From Paragyromitra xinjiangensis (Eukaryota > Ascomycota > Pezizomycetes > Pezizales > Discinaceae), in assembly GCA_038503065.1 (NCBI GenBank), contig JBCAMK010000014.1:558001-622000 (forward strand): 64,000 bases of DNA. Reading direction: 5' to 3'. Of the stretch, positions 57,070 to 64,000 are shown piece by piece. The notes beneath the pieces were generated by a model that ran no database searches, was not told where the DNA came from, and worked only from the letters and a program-made list of their open reading frames with translations. Position 1 is the first letter of the stretch. Each line of letters begins with the position of its first letter. The position numbers and the translations under genes were made by a program.

Positions 57070-58128
57070 CTAATTTTGGCTAGCCACCTTCTTCATATCA
57101 TGCTGGAGCAGCAACTTGATAATCTCCCCAGCACGGCGCTCCACGGCCGCCATAAGTGGTGTATATCCGGCATAGTTCTCCACCTCCGTCTGTGCCCCAT
57201 TTTCAAGCAGCAGTTTAACTGAATCTACATTTTCATGGGCCACAGCTTCGTGAAGCGCTGTTTGCCCACAGTAACTCTGAATCTCCAAATTGGCGCCTCC
57301 CTCAACCAGCAATCTTGTCATATCGCTACTCCACACTGCCCAGTGTAACGCAGTCTGGCCCCCACTTTCACCGGTATAACTATGGGTCGGTATGCTTGAC
57401 TGAATGTCTAGATCTGCTCCTTCTTCCACCAAAATTTTAACAACCGCAAAATAATTATCCCTCACAGCTCTATGAAGCGTCGTGAGCCCGCAGCTATCTA
57501 GCTCATTGATTCGCGCGCCATTTGCCAACAATAACTTGACCAACGCTTCACCTGCACTTTGAGGGACTGTGTCTGGATAGAAACCTTCAGTGGGTGATGA
57601 TAGAAGCAAGCCTACATCTGCATTTACAGTCCAATGTAGCGCCGTCATTGCAGATAGACAACTGATGTCCTGAAGGTTTGGGTTTGCCCCTTTCTCCAGC
57701 AATAGTTTGCACATGTTGACGTCGCTTTTTCGAACCGCCCATATCAATGCATTGCACCCTTTCCCATCCCAGTAACCCATATATAACCTACTTTTTGGTA
57801 GTAGTCGGACCATCTCTCTCTCCATCTTTTTCGTGTCCCATGCATTGATATCAACACCCTTATCTAGTAGCAGTCTGGCGAGGGGTTCGTGGCCATGTTT
57901 GGAGGCCCAGCAAAGTGCCGGACTTCCATCTTTCGGCCGCACGGCGAGGTCATGAAGGAGCGGGGTAAGGAGATGGTTGATCGAACGATTGGTTCTGAGG
58001 AGGGAATTTAGATCCTTCGGTTCGAGGCCTTTCGCGACCAGTAGGAGGAGTTCGTTTGGGAACGCGAGAAGCGACATTAATTTCGGAACCGATTTATGAA
58101 GATGTCTGATTTGCATTGAAATATCCAT
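57070..58128 (-). CDS. F-box-like/ankyrin-repeat protein, single exon, 352 aa
   Basis: The first in-frame ATG is at 58128. An alternative at 58077 gives MSLLAFPNELLLLVAKGLEP, the same opening as the 30245 paralogue, and may be the true start. After the F-box-like helix (EPKDLNSLLRTNRSINHLLTPLLHDL), ankyrin repeats fill the rest: PALCWASKHGHEPLARLLLD, NALIWAVRKSDVNMCKLLLE, TTLHRAVRDNYFAVVKILVE, TALHWAVWSSDMTRLLVEGG, TALHEAVAHENVDSVKLLLE and TPLMAAVERRAGEIIKLLLQ. The frame is intact to the stop. Partner and role are unknown. The paralogue at 30 kb is on the opposite strand, so this is dispersed rather than tandem duplication. Confidence 0.85.
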   Translation of the reverse strand: MDISMQIRHLHKSVPKLMSLLAFPNELLLLVAKGLEPKDLNSLLRTNRSINHLLTPLLHDLAVRPKDGSPALCWASKHGHEPLARLLLDKGVDINAWDTKKMEREMVRLLPKSRLYMGYWDGKGCNALIWAVRKSDVNMCKLLLEKGANPNLQDISCLSAMTALHWTVNADVGLLLSSPTEGFYPDTVPQSAGEALVKLLLANGARINELDSCGLTTLHRAVRDNYFAVVKILVEEGADLDIQSSIPTHSYTGESGGQTALHWAVWSSDMTRLLVEGGANLEIQSYCGQTALHEAVAHENVDSVKLLLENGAQTEVENYAGYTPLMAAVERRAGEIIKLLLQHDMKKVASQN

Positions 58129-58445
58129 TGTATACTCTGATGATGTTGTCACAACGTGTGTTAGTGGTGTGGGAGGGAGATTATTTAAGCATGTGGGTGG
58201 GTGCAGGGGTGCACGTACGACCTTATGCTCATGTCAATGATCAAATTAGTAGCTGCAATTCGTCTGAAATAAACCTCACACCCCTCATATAAGTTTGTGT
58301 TTTAGCTAAAAGGTAGATCGTAATAAATAAAATGCCAAGACCACCAACCATTATTCTCAAAAAAGATACAAAATTAACTAACTGCTTTCAACGCTCCTAG
58401 ACGCATGAATACATGTGGAATGTCTAAGCACGAGCCTTGATGATA
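58129..58445. other. Promoter region of the ankyrin gene and 3' flank of the GMC relic
   Basis: No gene is seen. The part next to 58128 is the leader and promoter of the minus-strand ankyrin gene; the rest is A/T-rich. Confidence 0.4.
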
Positions 58446-60788
58446 TCAGCAACCTAGCGTTGCGATGTCAGCGAAGGGAAAAAAGTAATGAGACATGTGA
58501 CAACACGGAATGCGTAATCGTACCTTCCCAGCAACAGCATAGATAGTAGATGAAAGATGAGTAGCAGGAGTCAAAGGAATGATAGATCCGTCGACAATGC
58601 TCAGATTTGACACTTCATGAACGCGCAATTTCGAGTCGACAACACCGCTATGCTCGCGTTTCGTCACGGAGCACGTAGAGCTTGGATGTGCGGATGTTGG
58701 TGGAAGGCTATTGCCGCTTTTATCTCATCATCTGTCCGGGCAGTAGGTTCAGGATTGTTGAGGATAGGTTGGAGGGGTGCGAGCGCGAGCATGGTGAAGA
58801 GCTTTCTGTTGGTCTTGACCATCTCAACAAAAATATTCATATCAACAGGGTTCGATAAAACACGGTAATCGACAACTAGATTGGCGAATGGGTCAGTCTA
58901 ATTGATGTAAATTGATCCGCGGCTCAAGGGCTTTTGTAGAGCTACCCCAAGATCGGCTTCCCCACCAAAGGATGACCCTTGGATGGTGATGCGCTCAAAC
59001 TCGATAGGCTACGAGGAGTGTACGTACGTTGTGCTTTGAAACCTACTTTAAAACCAGTGATGAGCGTTTGATCAATACCAGCTAGAAGGTATTCAGCTGG
59101 ATCCTGTCTGTCTGATAGCTTTAACAACGTTCTTGTACTGCGGTTGAGATGTGATATCTAAGAGGTTAAGTAGTGTACTAGCAGTACCACGTCCATTCGA
59201 GTAAGGACCTAGTTCGTTGAATCAGCTTTGAACCGTTAACCCCCACCAATGCAAACGCTCCCAAAATCAAGAGGACATTCGCAACTCCCCGCGAACTATG
59301 GCATACATACAAGAGCCAGTAAAGTAATAGACTAGATAATCTCAGAAGTTTTCTTTACCGTGCATCCTAGAAAGATTAGACATGAGAGGGGTTCCGAATC
59401 CTCGGAGAAGTAGTTTAGGACCAATACCAGATAACTGCAAAATCCGGGTGTATGTCCCGATCTTGTTGACAGAATAGCTTTCTCCATGGCTGAAACTGTT
59501 GCAGGTGCACCATTGGAATTTCCGGCGATTATATATGATTAGATTTGAGACTTACCGTGACGCTAGCGACCTTCTTTCCCTTGAAGGTCAATTTAGTCAC
59601 AGTTTGCCTGTCAAAAGATGTAGGTTTTACCTGCCCTTGTTAGGCTCATAATATGCTGTTCTAGTGTAGGAACGGGTACAGGTGGTAGCATCGATAGAAC
59701 CGGGGACCAAAAAACATCGATGGCCTCGCCATTGGTGTCACCTTTCGGGACATTAATTCCAAGTTGCTCCCAAGCCTTAAAAATTAGTTCTGCAAGAAAA
59801 TATTAGCCCCAAATAAATCTCGAATACACTTTTGAGAGCAAAGCTAGACATGAGGCTGGTTGCATGTGTACTTACTGACAACAGGAAATATATCCCCTGC
59901 TGTCAGTAAGTATACAGATAAGACGACATGGAAGACTGCACAGGCCCTCCGTATCTATGCGCGTCACGATCATATTAGGTTCCATCCTCCGCAACGATAT
60001 CCGAAGGTGAAAAATAAAATTTTCATTCTGCGAGTGGCTGTAAGCCCCCAATAAACTCAGCAATGATTTCTTCCTCTGAAAAGCCTACCTTTTTGAAGTA
60101 AGGAAATAATCCTTTCCAACCCCAACCGGGATTCCCTAGACCTTCCCACAGGCCATCGTCGCCCTCAGATCCTCCATTAACAGAGTGGGTCACGAGGCGC
60201 CTCGAGCGGCCTCGAGGCAGCGCCTCTTAGGTCACACTGCCCATTAATGCCCGGCTGAGGCTCACAGGTTATATTGTACATATATTTCCTGCCAGTACCG
60301 TCGTCCAGCCCAGGGATCAAAACAGAATCTTCTTGGTCGTCGCTATACCCACTGTCAGAATGACGTCTTGTCGTGATACGAAATATTCGGAGAAGCAAAC
60401 TTACAGGTTTCCGGATTCAACAAGTACGGTAACTACGGTTACTACTCGTGCGGCCGCGGGATATAGTCAATCAGCATAGCTTTATACACAACTAAGAAAC
60501 CGCTCGGAGACATAGACCTAAGCAAACAGAAGTTGCCAATCATTCAGGGGGCTTACTTTTCTTATTCTCCGCTAAACTGTCTGCGACAACGAGCCCACTC
60601 GTGCCGCCTCCCACCACAATGTAGTCATATGATGAAAACAATGATACATCACGACTAACAATCTTCGCGTTGTCAACCTGAGCAGCCAAACCTACAGTCA
60701 CCAATAGCTGCCTATAGCAACGCCGATAACAACCTAGTACTCGAATAAGCCATCGTGAATAACAACCCATCGGGAAGATGTAGCTCAA
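58446..60788 (-). pseudogene. GMC oxidoreductase pseudogene
   Basis: GMC-family pieces occur in order on the minus strand. 60788-60540 has the FAD-binding YDYIVVGGGTSGLVVADSLAEN. About 60440-60400 gives VTVLVESGNL. Near 60360-60230 comes GYSDDQEDSVLIPGLDD, then YMYNITCEPQPGINGQ. Near 60185-60095 comes VNGG...GNPGWGWKGLFPYFKK in another frame. Near 59790-59640 are AIDVFWSPVL and SRTAYYEPNKGR. Near 59610 is GQTVTKLTFKGKKVASVT; near 58960-58700 SRGSIYIN, DPFANLVVDYRVLSNPVDMN and DDEIKAAI; and at 58667-58446 the substrate/FAD end SKLRVHEVSNLSIVDGSIIP and PATHLSSTIYAVAGK. Stops, several frame changes and loss of the usual GGxSxxNG/MxxxRG segment show it is broken. Real splice sites survive near the start, so it was once an intron-bearing gene. 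Confidence 0.82.
60188..60235. mobile_element. Tiny GC-rich palindromic insertion with 6-bp direct repeats
   Basis: The hairpin at 60194-60226 has arms GAGGCGC...GCGCCTC and inner CTCGAG-CGGC-CTCGAG with a three-base bulge (GCA). It is flanked by GGTCAC at 60188-60193 and again at 60230-60235, which looks like a 6-bp target duplication around a 36-bp insert. It sits inside the GMC pseudogene, exactly where the conserved motif between PQPGINGQ and VNGG should be. Insert plus duplication is 42 bp, so it does not itself shift the frame. Confidence 0.45.
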
Positions 60789-63672
60789 AGGGAGACCAAA
60801 AGCTCAAGGAGAAAAAAAGTCAAACCAATGCCGCAAAAGCCACCTCGCTTCCGGTGCCGAGAATTATATCCTAGGTTACAAACCTAGACAGGGTATTGAT
60901 TGGTGAATCCGTTCTAAATATTTTTCCCTCCAATCGACAACCTTGTGCAACCCCCCGGCCCCACAACGCAGACACACGGCGCAGTAACTTTGCCTGTCAC
61001 GAGCATACAGCGGGAATTTTAGGTCGACAAGAATACCGAATTAATATGTACATCGGGTGTTTGTGCGGTTAGACAAACTGACTGCTCCTATGACAGTAGT
61101 TGTGACGACAAACACGGATTGAAGAGGGAAGTTTTTTTATAGCACGTATAGCTAATTCCTGAACTGTATTTCGTTTACACAGCAAGGTCGGATAGCCATT
61201 GTCATGATCCAGGGATATTAGAGCAAGTAAAAAAATTAAAGAAACCAGTCCATCTTATTGGTATGCCTTTCGTTATAAAATCAACCTTTTAAAATTGTTG
61301 GAAGCCCGAGATGCAGCCACAGCTAATGCTTTAAGATGTAATAGTTCTACTTTCACGAATTCGAAATCCAGACTCGTAAGTCGAGGCTACGGGGATCAAG
61401 TAAATCAAATGGCTTTACTTAGGCTAGAGGAAAAATCAAAGCCGGTGAAGACAAGTAGCTAATCACAATTTATCACTCGCACTAGAATGTGCCTTGTTAG
61501 ATGTATAACCGGCTCGCACTGGAAACCAAGAAAACGACTCCACAGCCACAAAAGAGAGGCAAATTGCCCCAACTAGTGGAGGCAGGCGAATACAGGCTTA
61601 TTAGAGCTATCTCGTCATGGGCTAATATAAGACACCAACCCCCCGATCGCTCCTTTATATGCTAGCGACAGCGAGTGCCTTTGGTTCTGATTAATCACCT
61701 CAAATACTTCTATCGATAATAATACCGATATAACCTCCAACGCCACCGTTGCTATCGTGTATTTTGTCGCCCGTATTGGTTGTGCTCTTCGAACAATGGG
61801 TTCGTATCCTCCTCCCACAAACACACATCCGAGCCACAAAGGTATTACAATCGTTTGGCCTCGCAAAATTTACCTGACCTAGAGGGAAGATGTAACTGTA
61901 TCTCCTTTCCAATACATGATTAAGCCTAGTCTACGTAACCATACTACCAAAGTGACTTTTATCGTACTGTGTCTAGAGCCAATGAAATACTTCCAACCCA
62001 TGGCTACCAGCCAGTGATCCACGCCCGAAATTATCCTCGGACAAAGAGATAAAAAAATTAAGCGGGGGGTTCCTAATTGTGAGTGGAAACAGAGGAACAG
62101 ATAAGCGTAGCGGCCACCCAGTGATAGTGGTCCAAAACCTCATAGATTTGGAACTCTCTCCGTGTGTATGGTTAAAAGCGTCACGTTAGCACAGGGCTTC
62201 AATGACCGCGGCTGTTGGGAGAGATTTTCAAACGACCTCCCCAGATTGATACTAGCCGTGATAGGAGCTGTGAGCAGGGGTCTCTCAGGAAAAATTCACT
62301 TTATAATTAGGCCATGTGTCGAAGGGTTGCTACTCCCCCGATCTCTTCTAGCTAGGAACCGGTGTAAATATTAGCAAAAGTAGCACTATTATTCCCACGT
62401 ACTCGGTTACTGTGCTATAGGTTGTAGGCCAACGAGGCAAGGAGTCAGCCTCAGCCACCAGGCTGAGACCGTTACTGAAGGCGAGTGATTTATTTAAGGA
62501 CGCGAGATAACTTGCCAAGCACCAAGCCAAGGCATTCTACGAAGTTCAACAAGTGAACCTTGGATACGAAAAGCATGTCCTGCAACTCCGACCACTACGA
62601 ATAAATACTAAAGTTTAGAGTTTACCAGAGCCTATTACTAGATATCCGAAAGGTGATCTCTCTAGGGCTTGGAATATGTACTGCATTTCTTCACGCGCGT
62701 CTATGACGAGTCAGCGGAAGCAGCGTCGTCATCAGCCCTTCCAAACAAAATCTTTACCAACAAACCACCGGGACTTCCGTAACTACATCTCCTCGGGGGG
62801 TTGTTGCCTGTTATGTGTTTGAGGACAGATGTTATTGATAGTAGACATTGTATTACAAGGATTTCCACACCCCACGATGCATCACCCGAGCCCCACTTCA
62901 CCCCGTATCGGTACGTTTTCGATAAGCACATTTCATACCGCAACTATGTATCCAACTTCTTCCGTCAACTCCACCCGAATACTGAGGACTTCTGGAATCC
63001 TTATATGATTTCTTCCGGCACATACAAGGCCATAGTTGTAGAACACTTTATGCGAGATTGAGGTGCAAGGTCAACCCAAGGTACAGTAAGATCCAGCCCT
63101 TTAAATTGAGACGAGATCCATATCTACTACCGTCTAAACGCTATCAAGGCCATGATCAAATCAGGCTCTTGTAATAGGTAGATTGCGACTGAAGGGTTAT
63201 GCAGGAGTTCGGGAACGGTGAGGAAGTTCAGAGGGTTGGTCCGAGACTCCGAAAGGGGGCCCAGGGGATCGGATCAGTGTGGTCCCAAACGGGGTTTGTT
63301 CGACAATGCGTAGAAGGGTCCAGGGATATTAAGTAGGTATCGTCAAATGGGAGGAGAGCTGAGGGAGGTTACGCGGGGCGGAGCTGCAGTTCTTGGCGCA
63401 GAGCTTCTTGGAAAGAGGGACCGTTTGAACGAACGAAAGAACATCATTCAGCGGATCTCAGGCAGACAGAGCCGCCCTCATTGAAAACACTGCGAGAGAG
63501 TGAAGCTTACACCACTGACAACCCCCCCCCCTCCTTCCTCACCCCCCCTCGATCCAATTAACCACCCCACCACCAACACAACAACAACAACCACCAAATA
63601 GTCCAATCATCCACCACCACTACTACGACGCACACTCTCTTCTATATATATTCCTCCTCATCCCTCCCTCAA
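60789..63672. other. Gene-poor stretch up to the last gene
   Basis: No gene is supported in 2.9 kb. ATCACTCG is at 61472 and its complement at 62482. From 63505 to 63672 the plus strand turns into C-rich, then CA-repeat and CT-rich sequence with a TATATATA box at about 63645, the promoter and leader of the 63673 gene. Confidence 0.45.
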
Positions 63673-64000
63673 ATGGACCTGGGAGACCCGCACGACGGCT
63701 TCGACATCGGGACGAAACGCCCCCGCGTACTTCCCCCAGATCTTCCCAAGTCATTAGACGACCGTCGCCGAACACCTCCTCTCACCACCGAGACTGAAGT
63801 CTACGACGCCTGGCAAGGTGGGATGACCTCCGCGAAGCCCTCCCCGTATTCCCGGGAATTCTACCTCCCACAGCATTCTCCTCCTGCCCTTCACAATGAT
63901 GACTATTATTTTACTACTCCCCCCACTTCCACCTCTTCTTCTTTTTCTTCTCCCGACGATGCCAGACGCACGCCCAGGAAACTAGTTATGAGCAATAATA
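63673..64000 (+). CDS. Unrecognised protein, 5' part only (runs off the window)
   Basis: The frame opens at ATG 63673, 20-30 bases after a TATATATA-containing, CT-rich leader, and stays open for 109 codons to the window edge. It begins MDLGDPHDGFDIG followed by a basic/proline patch (TKRPRVLPPDLPKSLDDRRR) that could be a nuclear localisation signal. A Ser/Thr/Pro-rich stretch (TTPPTSTSSSFSSPDD) and a basic TPRKLVM motif follow. Several S/T-P sites suggest a phosphorylated nuclear protein, but no domain is visible yet. Confidence 0.6.
   Translation, partial: MDLGDPHDGFDIGTKRPRVLPPDLPKSLDDRRRTPPLTTETEVYDAWQGGMTSAKPSPYSREFYLPQHSPPALHNDDYYFTTPPTSTSSSFSSPDDARRTPRKLVMSNN

Noticed and set aside
62801..63061. 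86-codon plus-strand ORF
   Set aside because: Its sequence has no recognisable family and overlaps another open frame on the minus strand.

Overview
The window looks like nuclear DNA from a filamentous ascomycete. The genes are split by short GT-AG introns of about 50-200 bp and encode Pezizomycotina-type proteins: UDP-galactopyranose mutase, a Cap20/perilipin-like lipid-droplet protein, stomatin, RPN6 and Pin1/ESS1. There are also F-box-like/ankyrin genes of a kind often expanded in fungi. Gene density is low: fourteen gene models with reasonable support plus one running off the right edge. They are separated by 1-6.5 kb stretches holding small inverted-repeat elements, decayed genes and unexplained short motifs. 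A Pezizomycetes-like genome would fit, but that is inference.

Layout. 0.7-5.1 kb: a membrane-anchored short-chain dehydrogenase, the proteasome lid subunit RPN6 and an unrecognised protein. 5.1-7.2 kb: a Tc1/mariner-type MITE with TA target duplication, and ORF debris. 7.3-13.7 kb: three low-complexity, probably lineage-specific proteins. 16.2-17.3 kb: a stomatin-family protein. 17.3-23.9 kb: gene-poor, with an ankyrin pseudogene near 21 kb. 23.9-29.2 kb: a nine-exon gene for a 1591-residue multidomain redox protein. 30.2-31.3 kb: an F-box-like/ankyrin gene. 35.8-36.8 kb: ESS1. 39.3-39.9 kb: the perilipin-like protein. 39.9-45.8 kb: gene-poor, with a second MITE. 45.8-51.5 kb: a divergent pair, a nucleotide-sugar transporter fused to a DUF3431-like domain and UDP-galactopyranose mutase. 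52.6-56.3 kb: a CECR5-type HAD protein and an aldo-keto reductase. 57.1-58.1 kb: a second F-box-like/ankyrin gene. 58.4-60.8 kb: a GMC-oxidoreductase pseudogene. From 63.67 kb: the 5' part of an unrecognised gene.

The two loci most worth attention are these. (1) The 23.9-29.2 kb gene joins an indoleamine 2,3-dioxygenase (IDO)-like heme domain, a P450-reductase-type FAD/NAD(P)H module with no FMN domain, and a cytochrome b5 domain. It reads as a possible self-sufficient IDO-family enzyme, because cytochrome b5 with its reductases is a known electron source for mammalian IDO1. (2) The galactofuranose pair resembles the Aspergillus fumigatus glfA/glfB neighbourhood, but here the transporter carries an extra membrane span and a C-terminal DUF3431-like domain, and has an inferred 6-nt microexon. 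All splice models were built by hand from reading frame, GT/AG signals and family resemblance; none has been tested against transcripts or databases.
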